A program made the translations under genes and the position numbers. Below the pieces are notes generated by a model. That model did not search any database. It worked only from the letters and a program-made list of their open reading frames with translations, and had not been told where the DNA came from. A stretch of DNA of 26,433 nt from STC-54 sp964504665 (GTDB taxonomy: Bacteria > Patescibacteriota > Microgenomatia > Daviesbacterales > UBA10151): positions 1 through 26,433 of the forward strand of contig CAZDEH010000010.1 in NCBI GenBank assembly GCA_964504665.1. The letters are read 5' to 3'. This document shows positions 5,992-13,263 of the stretch, in pieces (positions within the stretch are counted from its first letter, which is position 1; each line of letters begins with the position of its first letter).

Positions 5992-7437
5992 ATGAAGATT
6001 TTCTCAGCACGTTTGTTCAACAATGATGATGTAACTATAGGGTCTTACAGAAATCACCTTCATGGTCTTGATACATTAATTGACCATGAACCAGTGAGGG
6101 ATTGGTCCCTCTGGGTTCTCTCTGGGCACCGATTACAGGTACTGGCCTATATTTCTCTTGGAATAATAACTTTATATGGTCTTCAAGCCTTATTTTGGCC
6201 AACCGGCCGTACACCACAAACACTCATTGAAAATATTTGGTCATGGGGTAGTTTACTTTGGTTGGGAGCTGTGTTCCCTGGTAGCTTTGGTTTAGTTGGT
6301 ATGCTAAAGTTCAGCCATTCACAAACCCTTGATAGTGTAAAACCGATAAATAACCTTGTTGCATGGCGCATCGTATCGAGGGGAATAAATATCGAGGCTT
6401 TAATCGATACCATCCGGAGATGTCAAATAGAAATGGTTAAAACACCGCTTTTCCCCTATATTATTGAGGTTGTAACTGATTCTAAAGGGGTTAAGCTGCT
6501 TCCGCCTGGTAGTAATGTCCGCCATATTGTTGTGCCTTCCGAGTATCATACTCTTAATGAATCAAAATATAAGGCCCGCGCACTCCATTATGCGGTAGAA
6601 CATTCACCATTACCGGATGATGCCTGGATAGTGCATTTAGATGAGGAAACCCAGCCTACAGCTTCAGGTATTAAAGGAATTTGTACCATGATTTCCGAAG
6701 AAGAAAAATCCGGGACCCTACGGATCGGTCAGGGGGCAATTTTGTATCACAGGCAATGGAAGAAACATCCTGTGATGACTTTAGCGGATAATGTCAGAAC
6801 CGGTGATGATTTTGCAAGGTTTCATTTTCAGCATAAACTTGGGGTAACCATTTTTGGTCTACACGGCTCTTATATAGTTGTCCGTAACGACCTTGAGAAA
6901 TCAATAGGCTTCGATTTTGGCCCAAAAGGGTCGATTACAGAAGATGCCTTTTGGGCTCTTGTCGCAATGGAAAAAGGATATCGTTGCCGTTGGATTAACG
7001 GATATTTGGAGGAACAGTCAACCCAATCTATCGGAGACTTTGTACGTCAAAGGCGTCGTTGGTATCAAGGATTAGCAAAAGTTTCTATCTATGCTCCTGT
7101 TAAACTCTGGTGGCGTTTTTCACTCGGTCTCAATACCATTTTATGGACTTTTGCTCCGTTTGCTTCTCTTTATACACTTGGGCATCTGTTTTATGGTTTC
7201 TCCCATCCCTGGTGGATCGTATTCCTGGCTAATTACTCCTTTGCTTCATTTGCCACACTTTATTTAGTCGGTTTAAAAGCTAATTTAGATGAATTTGGGG
7301 TTAGAAACATTTTTAGGAGAATAGGTTGGTTTATTGCGCAGGTGATATTACTTCCATTTTTTAATATGCTCGAGGGTTTAGGAGTAATGGCAGCAATCTT
7401 TCGCCCAACAACCGGATTTCATGTAGTCAAAAAGTAA
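5992..7437 (+). CDS. Egghead-like family 2 glycosyltransferase, membrane-bound
   Basis: This 481-residue enzyme transfers a sugar from a nucleotide donor. GT2 motifs are clear: the DxD equivalent in HLDEET (215-220), the catalytic base region ITEDAFW (315-321), and QRRRW (353-357), the QxxRW acceptor motif of processive synthases. Two N-terminal and several C-terminal membrane helices flank the domain. The pattern VVPSEYHTLNESKYKARAL, IVHLDEET, GSITEDAFWA and RQRRRWYQGL closely resembles the animal beta-1,4-mannosyltransferase Egghead, by my recollection of that sequence. Acceptor and product are unknown; a glycolipid or surface glycan is plausible. The consensus promoter at 5953-5981 fixes the start. 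Repeat R5 begins 22 nt after the stop. Confidence 0.85.
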   Translation: MKIFSARLFNNDDVTIGSYRNHLHGLDTLIDHEPVRDWSLWVLSGHRLQVLAYISLGIITLYGLQALFWPTGRTPQTLIENIWSWGSLLWLGAVFPGSFGLVGMLKFSHSQTLDSVKPINNLVAWRIVSRGINIEALIDTIRRCQIEMVKTPLFPYIIEVVTDSKGVKLLPPGSNVRHIVVPSEYHTLNESKYKARALHYAVEHSPLPDDAWIVHLDEETQPTASGIKGICTMISEEEKSGTLRIGQGAILYHRQWKKHPVMTLADNVRTGDDFARFHFQHKLGVTIFGLHGSYIVVRNDLEKSIGFDFGPKGSITEDAFWALVAMEKGYRCRWINGYLEEQSTQSIGDFVRQRRRWYQGLAKVSIYAPVKLWWRFSLGLNTILWTFAPFASLYTLGHLFYGFSHPWWIVFLANYSFASFATLYLVGLKANLDEFGVRNIFRRIGWFIAQVILLPFFNMLEGLGVMAAIFRPTTGFHVVKK

Positions 7438-7458
7438 TAAAAGTATCAACGAAATAGA

Positions 7459-7500
7459 ATCCCACCCGAAGGGTGGGTTAGGTAGGACACCTAAGGAAAA
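7459..7500 (+). repeat. Hairpin repeat R5 (best-preserved copy, two stems)
   Basis: CCCACCC-GAA-GGGTGGG at 7461-7477 is followed by a second stem, TTAGGT (7478-7483), loop AGGAC, ACCTAA (7489-7494), then GGAAAA. Only this copy pairs perfectly in both stems, suggesting the intact element is a double hairpin. Confidence 0.9.
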
Positions 7501-7517
7501 TAAAGAAAACTGGGAGA

Positions 7518-7546
7518 TTGACAACAGGGATATAATTTGAAATAAT
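7518..7546 (+). promoter_or_regulatory. Promoter for the metalloprotease gene
   Basis: TTGACA at 7518-7523, 17-nt spacer, AATAAT at 7541-7546, then 12 nt to the ATG. A TATAAT at 7531-7536 is too close to the TTGACA to pair with it. Confidence 0.6.
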
Positions 7547-7558
7547 TCTTTACATACA

Positions 7559-8317
7559 ATGAATAAGTACTTCCTCAAGATTATTGTGGGTTTATTTTTA
7601 TTCAGTGTAGCAATTTCCCTTAATATTCTTTATTCTTCAGATGCTTCCGCTTATCATTCCTGGGGTGGTTATCATTGGGCCAGGACAACAAATCCCTTTA
7701 CTTTAAAATTAGGTGATAATGTTACAAGTATTTGGGACCCTATTCTTAATACAACTTCTTCTGATTGGAGTCAATCCACTGTTTTAAATACACTGATTGT
7801 TCAGGGCGGTACCAAGCCCCGCAATTGCCGGGCAACTTTGGGCAGAGTGGAAGTCTGCAATTCCAAATATGGTTATAACGGTTGGCTGGGTGTAGCCCAA
7901 ATTTGGGCAAGTGGGGACCATATTGTGCAGGGAACTACCAAAGTTAATGATACTTACTTTAACACTTCAAAGTATAGCACCACTGCCTGGCGTAATCTGG
8001 TGATGTGTCAGGAAGTAGGACATACTTTGGGATTAGACCATCAGGATGAGAATTTTAGTAATCCTAATATGGGTACTNNNNNNNNNNCAAGCACCAATCA
8101 GCAACCTAACCAACATGATTATGATGAATTAGTAAAGATATATACTCATCTTGACTCTAAAAACACATTAAGCCAGACTCTTTTCCCTGCTCAAGGCAAT
8201 TTTGAAAACCCTTCAGAATGGGGTAAATTAGTTAAAAAACAAGGTCGGACAGCAATTTTTGAAAGAAATTTTGGTTTAGGAAATAAATTATTCACTTTTG
8301 TTATTTACGCCGACTAA
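7559..8317 (+). CDS. Secreted metzincin-like metalloprotease, Gln in zinc motif
   Basis: The precursor is about 253 residues. It has a signal peptide (residues 1-31, ending DASAY) and a repeated HSWGGYHWAR opening. The zinc motif is Q151-E-V-G-H-T-L-G-L-D-H161, i.e. HExxHxxGxxH with Gln for the first ligand; the codon is CAG. Downstream, NQHDYDEL is followed by a C-terminal tail. Ten N at 8078-8087 interrupt the coding sequence after MGT. The frame is kept only if the true gap is 1, 4, 7, 10 or 13... bases. Relatives I recall read GTCMDYT here, which would need 13 bases and restore the Met-turn of metzincins. I believe the Gln variant is typical of an uncharacterised family, but could not check. 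Its own promoter makes it monocistronic. Confidence 0.75.
   Translation: MNKYFLKIIVGLFLFSVAISLNILYSSDASAYHSWGGYHWARTTNPFTLKLGDNVTSIWDPILNTTSSDWSQSTVLNTLIVQGGTKPRNCRATLGRVEVCNSKYGYNGWLGVAQIWASGDHIVQGTTKVNDTYFNTSKYSTTAWRNLVMCQEVGHTLGLDHQDENFSNPNMGTXXXXSTNQQPNQHDYDELVKIYTHLDSKNTLSQTLFPAQGNFENPSEWGKLVKKQGRTAIFERNFGLGNKLFTFVIYAD
8078..8087. other. Scaffold gap (10 N) inside the metalloprotease gene
   Basis: Ten N are a placeholder. The flanks do not overlap. Codon phase requires a gap length of 1 modulo 3. My prediction is 13 bases encoding C-M-D-Y and the first base of T, the metzincin Met-turn. Confidence 0.9.
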
Positions 8318-8332
8318 CCCCCTTTTTCATAG

Positions 8333-8363
8333 TTGACAATGGATCCTCCTTTATGTACATAAT
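8333..8363 (+). promoter_or_regulatory. Promoter for the 8370-9899 operon
   Basis: TTGACA at 8333-8338 and CATAAT at 8358-8363 (19-nt spacer), or TACATA at 8356-8361 (17 nt). The ATG at 8370 lies 6 nt after CATAAT. Confidence 0.5.
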
Positions 8364-8369
8364 TAATCG

Positions 8370-9281
8370 ATGTCCACTTTAACAAGGGTTAATCTAAATA
8401 ATCAAAAAGGGGCTGTACATCTATTGCTTCCGTTAATTGTTTTGGGGGTTATTTCATTATTTACTCTAGATAAAATTCAAACTACGGTTAAATTTAATGA
8501 TGCTGATATCCAGGGGATAATCGCCAAAAGTAATGAAAATAATCCGGGACGTAGCCCTAATGAAATTCAAAAAGGTCCTTTAGTAGAAGTTAAGTTAAAG
8601 CAGGAAATTAGAACTTCTGATGAAAAAATCAAAACAGAATTTAAACAGGATCATCTTCAGTTAAATACTTCCAGAGTTGATACAAAGAGCATCATTAAAA
8701 AACAAGGTAATGAGATTAATATAAAAACTGAAATAAAAAAGATTAAAATTAATGATGCGGAAGATGAAGCTACTAAATCAGCTGGGAAAGATAAAAGTGA
8801 AGTAATACAAGAGGTCAGAGCTACCTCCAAATTTCCGCTAAGGATTGATGTAACTACCAATCAGTTGATTATGACCAAAAATGGGGTAGAACGGATACTG
8901 ACTACCTTGCCTGCCCAAGCAGTCCAAAATATGCTCAGAGCACATCTTAAAAAAGGTCTGGGACCTAAGTTTTTCCAAGCCACTTCTACCCCTTCTGCCT
9001 CGATTTCACCATCTACTCCAACTGCTTCTCCTTCCGGTTCTCCGGACGAGGAACCAATTGCTACAGAGTCTGCCAACGTCACTATTCTAGAAGATAAAAT
9101 TTCTCTTGAGGAAGAAAATGGACAGATTATTTATAAAATCCCAGCCAAAAAACATCTAAGACTATTTGGACTTATACCGGTAACAACAGATCTGACAGGC
9201 ATTGTTTCAGCTCAAACAGGGGTGTTGATAGAGGAAAAACAGTCACTTTTATCTAGGATATTAAATCTGTTATCTCCTTAA
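8370..9281 (+). CDS. Membrane-anchored Ser/Thr/Pro-rich extracellular protein
   Basis: The 303-residue protein starts with a basic segment and one hydrophobic helix (QKGAVHLLLPLIVLGVI, about residues 12-31), which looks like an uncleaved anchor or a prepilin-like leader. The following 170 residues are charged, Lys/Glu-rich and strand-forming. A linker near residues 204-225 is rich in Ser, Thr and Pro (STPSASISPSTPTASPSG), then a short C-terminal domain. No LPxTG-type sorting signal is present. It is 6 nt upstream of the sortase-like gene, so the two are co-expressed; the pairing suggests this is the partner surface protein. I do not recognise the family. The N-terminal motif is similar to leaders I have seen in Microgenomates proteins (recollection only). 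Confidence 0.6.
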   Translation: MSTLTRVNLNNQKGAVHLLLPLIVLGVISLFTLDKIQTTVKFNDADIQGIIAKSNENNPGRSPNEIQKGPLVEVKLKQEIRTSDEKIKTEFKQDHLQLNTSRVDTKSIIKKQGNEINIKTEIKKIKINDAEDEATKSAGKDKSEVIQEVRATSKFPLRIDVTTNQLIMTKNGVERILTTLPAQAVQNMLRAHLKKGLGPKFFQATSTPSASISPSTPTASPSGSPDEEPIATESANVTILEDKISLEEENGQIIYKIPAKKHLRLFGLIPVTTDLTGIVSAQTGVLIEEKQSLLSRILNLLSP

Positions 9282-9287
9282 ACTCAT

Positions 9288-9899
9288 ATGAGGCTGATTG
9301 TTTTAGTCTTGCTAATAATCTTAATTGGTGTTTTTTGTTTCCTTTTTTATCCGGTTATCAAAGCAGAAATTAATTTATTCTTACTGAATAATAATTATTT
9401 TAAGTTTCAAATAGAGGTTGTCGAGAAAAAACCACGGAAAATTACTCCAATAGATAATCAATTCGGGATAGTTATTAATAAAATAGGTGCCACCGGTAAG
9501 ATCGTAGATACTTATAGTAATAGTAACATTTCCTCTCTTCAGTATATTTTGCGTACAGGATTAGTCCATCTATCTGACTCAGCTTATCCGGGAAAAGATG
9601 GAAACATGGTGATAATTTCTCAGATTCCCGGAGATTGGTATAATACCACCAGATCCAATCCTGAATTTTATTTAGTCTATAAACTTTTACCCAAAGATAT
9701 CATCCAGGTTTTTTATAATGGTTATGAATTTAATTATGAAGTCACAAATATTTTGAAAGTTAATGAAGATCAAGTTAGCGATTTTACTGTCAATTCAGAC
9801 TCTAAAAAATCATTAACTATTCTTTCAGGTTGGCCACCTGGAACAATCTGGCAACGGTTAATTATTCTAGCTGAGTTAGTGGAAGATCAGTCAATATAA
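9288..9899 (+). CDS. Sortase-fold protein lacking catalytic His and Cys
   Basis: This 203-residue protein has an N-terminal membrane helix (residues 3-25) and a sortase-like beta-barrel. Sortases join surface proteins through a Cys-His-Arg triad. Here the His position (GNxVIxGH) reads GNMVIISQ, with Q112. The Cys position (TLxTCxPPGT) reads LTILSGWPPGT, with G181. Arg is kept (R190, IWQRLII), nine residues after G181 as in active enzymes. Each change needs one base (CAY to CAG; TGT to GGT). The rest of the fold signature (PGKDGN, FYLVYKLLPKDII, PPGT) is intact, so the gene is under constraint rather than decaying. It probably binds rather than cleaves its substrate. It follows the anchored Ser/Thr/Pro-rich protein in an operon. 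Confidence 0.75.
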   Translation: MRLIVLVLLIILIGVFCFLFYPVIKAEINLFLLNNNYFKFQIEVVEKKPRKITPIDNQFGIVINKIGATGKIVDTYSNSNISSLQYILRTGLVHLSDSAYPGKDGNMVIISQIPGDWYNTTRSNPEFYLVYKLLPKDIIQVFYNGYEFNYEVTNILKVNEDQVSDFTVNSDSKKSLTILSGWPPGTIWQRLIILAELVEDQSI

Positions 9900-9914
9900 A
9901 AGAATGTTTCTCAG

Positions 9915-9942
9915 TTGATTCTCGACTGAAGATTATTATAAT
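9915..9942 (+). promoter_or_regulatory. Promoter for the serine hydrolase gene
   Basis: TTGATT at 9915-9920, 16-nt spacer, TATAAT at 9937-9942, and the ATG 8 nt later. A leaderless transcript is predicted. Confidence 0.7.
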
Positions 9943-9950
9943 ACTCTTGC

Positions 9951-10850
9951 ATGAAAAAAAGAACAGCCTTTTTGTTAATTGTAGTTTTGGGAGTTGGGGT
10001 TTATAAATTCGGAGGATTGTTTGGAGAAAAAGGGTTAATCAGGTCAGAGTCCTTCTCTTTTAATTATAAGGATGTTGCTGGATTGAACACTCAAAATTCC
10101 AGTGACCTAAAGAAATCAGTCGATAGCGCACTGACTGGTGCTGAGGGAGCATACGGTATAGCCATTAAGAATTTAATAACCAATGAATCTTTTTATTTAA
10201 ATGAAAATAGGTTATTTAATCCCGGCAGCTTGTACAAAATGTGGGTGATGGCTACAGTATATGATGCAATTGATAAAGGACAATTGACTGAGGATCAAAA
10301 ATTAAGCCAGAGTATTGCAGAACTTAATACACAATTCGCAATTCCACCTGATGTTGCAGAGGAAACATCAGGAACAATTAATTTAACTGTGGCTCAGGCG
10401 TTAAACCAGATGATTACCATTTCTCATAATTATGCAGCACTTTTATTAATTGAACAGGTAAAACGTTCAAATATTTTAAATTTTCTAAAGGATCATGGTT
10501 TAAAAGATTCTTATGTGGGAGAAAATCCTCAAGCTACTCCTTTTGAAATTGCTTTATTTTTGGAGAAATTGTACAAAGGAGAACTGGCAAATCCTGAAAA
10601 TACAGCAAAGATGATAGGTTTATTAAAAAATCAACAAAAAAACGAGAAGTTACCAAAATATCTTCCTAAGGATATCCCGATTGCCCATAAAACCGGAGAA
10701 ATTGATTTTTTCACCCATGATGCGGGGATAGTTTACCACCCCAAAGGTGATTATATTATTGTGGTGATGTCTGAAAGTAACTTTCCATACGGTGCAGAAG
10801 AGCGGATTTCCAATATTTCCAAGGCAGTGTTTGATTATTTTAACCTTTAA
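9951..10850 (+). CDS. Class A beta-lactamase/PBP-like serine hydrolase
   Basis: The 299-residue protein has an N-terminal membrane helix or uncleaved signal (residues 3-19) and all three penicillin-recognising motifs: S93-LYK96 (SxxK, nucleophile and base), S158-H-N160 (SxN) and K247-T-G249 (KTG). This layout and length fit the Beta-lactamase2 family. Members may be beta-lactamases, D-Ala-D-Ala carboxypeptidases or esterases. No clear class A Glu166 motif (ExxxN) is seen after the SxN; the stretch reads SYVGENPQATP, so GENPQ could be a variant. In this context (amidase, deacetylase) a peptidoglycan role is as likely as drug resistance. It has its own promoter and ends 30 nt before uvrB. Confidence 0.85.
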   Translation: MKKRTAFLLIVVLGVGVYKFGGLFGEKGLIRSESFSFNYKDVAGLNTQNSSDLKKSVDSALTGAEGAYGIAIKNLITNESFYLNENRLFNPGSLYKMWVMATVYDAIDKGQLTEDQKLSQSIAELNTQFAIPPDVAEETSGTINLTVAQALNQMITISHNYAALLLIEQVKRSNILNFLKDHGLKDSYVGENPQATPFEIALFLEKLYKGELANPENTAKMIGLLKNQQKNEKLPKYLPKDIPIAHKTGEIDFFTHDAGIVYHPKGDYIIVVMSESNFPYGAEERISNISKAVFDYFNL

Positions 10851-10868
10851 TTCGGGTCTTTTTCGTGT

Positions 10869-10874
10869 TAAAAT
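10869..10874 (+). promoter_or_regulatory. -10 box for uvrB
   Basis: TAAAAT ends 6 nt before the uvrB ATG at 10881, so the mRNA would start at the start codon. There is no LexA-like palindrome in the 30-nt gap and no clear -35. Confidence 0.5.
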
Positions 10875-10880
10875 ATAGGG

Positions 10881-12896
10881 ATGTCGAAGTTTCAACTGAT
10901 ATCTGATTTCACTCCCACTGGTGATCAACCCCAGGCCATCAAGGGCCTTGTTAATGGTCTCAAAAAAGGCCTCAAGCATCAGGTTCTTTTGGGAGTAACA
11001 GGTAGCGGAAAGACCTTCACCATGGCCAATGTGATTCAGCAAGTCCAGGTTCCCACCTTGGTTATTTCTCATAATAAAACCTTAGCAGGACAACTGGCTC
11101 AGGAGTTTAAGTCTTTGTTTCCTAAAAATGCAGTAGAGTATTTTGTTTCCTACTATGATTATTATCAGCCTGAAGCCTATATCCCCGGATCTGATACTTA
11201 TATTGAAAAAGAAGCCCAGATTAATGAAGAAATAGAAAAATTAAGGCTTTCAACCACTGCCTCTTTAATGACCCGCAAAGATGTAATTGTGGTAGCCTCT
11301 GTTTCAGCCATTTATAACTTAGGATCGCCTCTCGAATACGGTCAGGCTATTTTAGAAATTAAGCCGGGAATGAAAGCCACCCATAATCAAGTGCAGCAAA
11401 TTATGGTCAAAATGTACTATACCCGTAACGAAATTGACTTTCAAAGAGGAGATTTTAGAGTTAAAGGGGAGACAATTGATATTTTTCCGGCATATTTGGA
11501 TCATGCTTTTAGATTGCAGTTTTTGGGTGATAAAATCGAGAAAATATTTACTTTAGACCCCTTAACTGGTAATTTATCCCCAGTCTCAGAAACTCAGGTG
11601 ATTTACCCAGCTAAACATTACATCACTCCGGAACAAAGACTTGTGCCTGCCTTAAAACAAATTGAAATAGATTTAGATAGTAGACTTGCTGATTTAAGAA
11701 AAATGGGGAAACTGGTTGAAGTACAAAGGTTGGAACAAAGAACCAATTATGATCTGGAGTGCATCAAAGAGTTTGGATATTGCAATGGAATAGAAAATTA
11801 TTCCAGGTATTTTGATGGCAGAGAACCCGGTGACCCACCTTACACTCTGCTTGATTATTTTCCTAAGGACTTTTTACTAATTATTGATGAGTCCCATATG
11901 GCTATTCCTCAAATTAGGGGGATGTACAATGGAGACAGATCCAGAAAAGAAACTTTGATTGATTTTGGCTTCAGGCTACCATCTGCTTTGGATAATCGTC
12001 CGCTAAAGTTTGATGAATTTATGAGGCATATCAACCAGGCTATTTATACTTCAGCCACACCTGATGAATACGAACTATCTTTGGCTAAAGGTGAAGGCTT
12101 AGACATCCACCTCGAAGGTGTAAAGCTAAGCTATGATGGAATAGTCGAGCAACTGATAAGACCCACAGGACTTTTAGACCCTGTCATAAGCATCAGACCA
12201 GTTGAGGGTCAAATTCAAGGTTTAATCAAAGAAATTGAAGGTAGGGTCAAAAATAAACAAAGAGTTTTGGTAACAACACTCACCAAACGGATGGCAGAAG
12301 ATCTAGCTGATTATTTATCAGAAAAAGGGATTAAAGTGAGTTACTTGCATTCTGATATTATTACTCTGGAACGAAGTGATATTTTAAAGTCTCTTAGGCT
12401 TGGTGAGTTTGATGTTCTTGTTGGCATCAATCTTCTTCGGGAAGGCTTAGATTTACCAGAGGTGTCTCTGGTAGTAATATTGGATGCGGATAAAGAAGGT
12501 TTCTTAAGGTCAAGGAGTTCTCTTATTCAAACCATGGGAAGGGCTGCAAGGCATGTGGAAGGGGCTGTGATTATGTATGCGGATAATGTTACCAAATCCA
12601 TGCAAGCAGCCATAGACGAGGTAGAAAGAAGAAGAATTATTCAGGAAAATTATAATAAAAAACACAACATAACTCCAAAATCCATCACCAAACCTTTCAG
12701 AGATAGATTAATAGAAAAAGTAAAAGAATTAGAAGTAAAAACTGGTAAAAAAGATCTAACTATTGATGATATTCCGATAAGTGAGCGGAAAAAGATGATT
12801 AAAAACCTAGAAACTCAGATGAAACTCTCTGCAGAAAATTTGGATTTTGAAGAAGCAGCCAAACTTAGAGATCAAATAAGAGAATTAAGTATTTAA
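10881..12896 (+). CDS. uvrB: Excinuclease ABC subunit B
   Basis: UvrB receives damaged DNA from UvrA, verifies the lesion with its helicase-like motor and recruits UvrC. At 671 residues it is full length: Walker A GVTGSGKTF (39-47), the beta-hairpin region FVSYYDYYQPEAY, helicase motif DESH, TSATP, the RPTGLLDP segment, motif VI (QTMGRAARH) and the C-terminal UVR domain (LDFEEAAKLRDQIREL). Between YEL and the GIVEQ segment there are about 15 extra residues compared with E. coli UvrB as I recall it. Residues 410-417 (HLEGVKLS) of this insert are encoded by a 24-base exact copy of the hairpin flanking the RAYT at 16857-17517. Reading frame and motifs are intact, so it should be functional. The stop overlaps the convergent gene at 12893 by 4 bases. 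Confidence 0.98.
   Translation: MSKFQLISDFTPTGDQPQAIKGLVNGLKKGLKHQVLLGVTGSGKTFTMANVIQQVQVPTLVISHNKTLAGQLAQEFKSLFPKNAVEYFVSYYDYYQPEAYIPGSDTYIEKEAQINEEIEKLRLSTTASLMTRKDVIVVASVSAIYNLGSPLEYGQAILEIKPGMKATHNQVQQIMVKMYYTRNEIDFQRGDFRVKGETIDIFPAYLDHAFRLQFLGDKIEKIFTLDPLTGNLSPVSETQVIYPAKHYITPEQRLVPALKQIEIDLDSRLADLRKMGKLVEVQRLEQRTNYDLECIKEFGYCNGIENYSRYFDGREPGDPPYTLLDYFPKDFLLIIDESHMAIPQIRGMYNGDRSRKETLIDFGFRLPSALDNRPLKFDEFMRHINQAIYTSATPDEYELSLAKGEGLDIHLEGVKLSYDGIVEQLIRPTGLLDPVISIRPVEGQIQGLIKEIEGRVKNKQRVLVTTLTKRMAEDLADYLSEKGIKVSYLHSDIITLERSDILKSLRLGEFDVLVGINLLREGLDLPEVSLVVILDADKEGFLRSRSSLIQTMGRAARHVEGAVIMYADNVTKSMQAAIDEVERRRIIQENYNKKHNITPKSITKPFRDRLIEKVKELEVKTGKKDLTIDDIPISERKKMIKNLETQMKLSAENLDFEEAAKLRDQIRELSI
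12097..12131 (-). repeat. RAYT-type REP hairpin inserted in frame in uvrB
   Basis: 12108-12131 is identical to the reverse complement of 16821-16844 (24 of 24 bases). The inner stem CACCT/AGGTG is bracketed by an outer inverted repeat GCTTAG (12097-12102) and CTAAGC (12126-12131). The 24 bases are exactly eight uvrB codons, 410-417. Confidence 0.9.
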
Positions 12897-13174
12897 GAAC
12901 CTTCTCTGTAAATTAAAGATCCTAGGATCCTTGAAAATATACCGCCTGAGTATAAAAATCTTCTATCAGTCGTTAAAACATCAAAAGGTTCATAACCACT
13001 CTCTTGAGACCTATGAACTAAGTAGTTTTCGACTTGACTTGGTGGTAACCCAAGTTGGGAGCTTAACTCTTCTATTCCATATAGCCATCGATTAAAAAGT
13101 GAAGGATCCTCTTCTGTTGGAATTAAACTAGTTACATCAGTTTCTTGTAAAAAACCTAATTTTTGTTCTGTCAT
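12893..13174 (-). CDS. Hypothetical 93-residue protein
   Basis: A small acidic-neutral cytosolic protein. The middle (LSSQLGLPPSQVENYLVHRS) reads like a helix-turn-helix or a helical hairpin, but I cannot assign a family. There is no signal peptide. It is convergent with uvrB and overlaps its last 4 bases. The strong promoter at 13182-13210 ends 7 nt before the ATG, which makes this a convincing real gene despite its size. Its position between uvrB and uvrA hints at, but does not show, a repair-related role. Confidence 0.65.
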   Translation of the reverse strand: MTEQKLGFLQETDVTSLIPTEEDPSLFNRWLYGIEELSSQLGLPPSQVENYLVHRSQESGYEPFDVLTTDRRFLYSGGIFSRILGSLIYREGS

Positions 13175-13181
13175 TTACTAG

Positions 13182-13210
13182 ATATTAAATTGATACCTCT
13201 CTTCTGTCAA
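13182..13210 (-). promoter_or_regulatory. Consensus promoter for the 93-residue protein gene
   Basis: On the minus strand: TTGACA (13210-13205), exactly 17 nt, TAATAT (13187-13182), then 7 nt to the ATG at 13174. It is one of the clearest examples of the leaderless layout in this window. Confidence 0.8.
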
Positions 13211-13263
13211 GTTTTGTAAACGACCATTGATTTTATTTAAAAAATGTTATAGGATTCGCGCGT

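Noticed and set aside
736..7500. Integron-like cassette array with R1-R5 as attC sites
   Set aside because: No integrase, no core-site consensus, genes lie on both strands between copies, and the copies are nearly identical simple hairpins.
10650..11072. 140-codon minus-strand ORF
   Set aside because: It is antisense to the serine hydrolase and uvrB, both certain genes.
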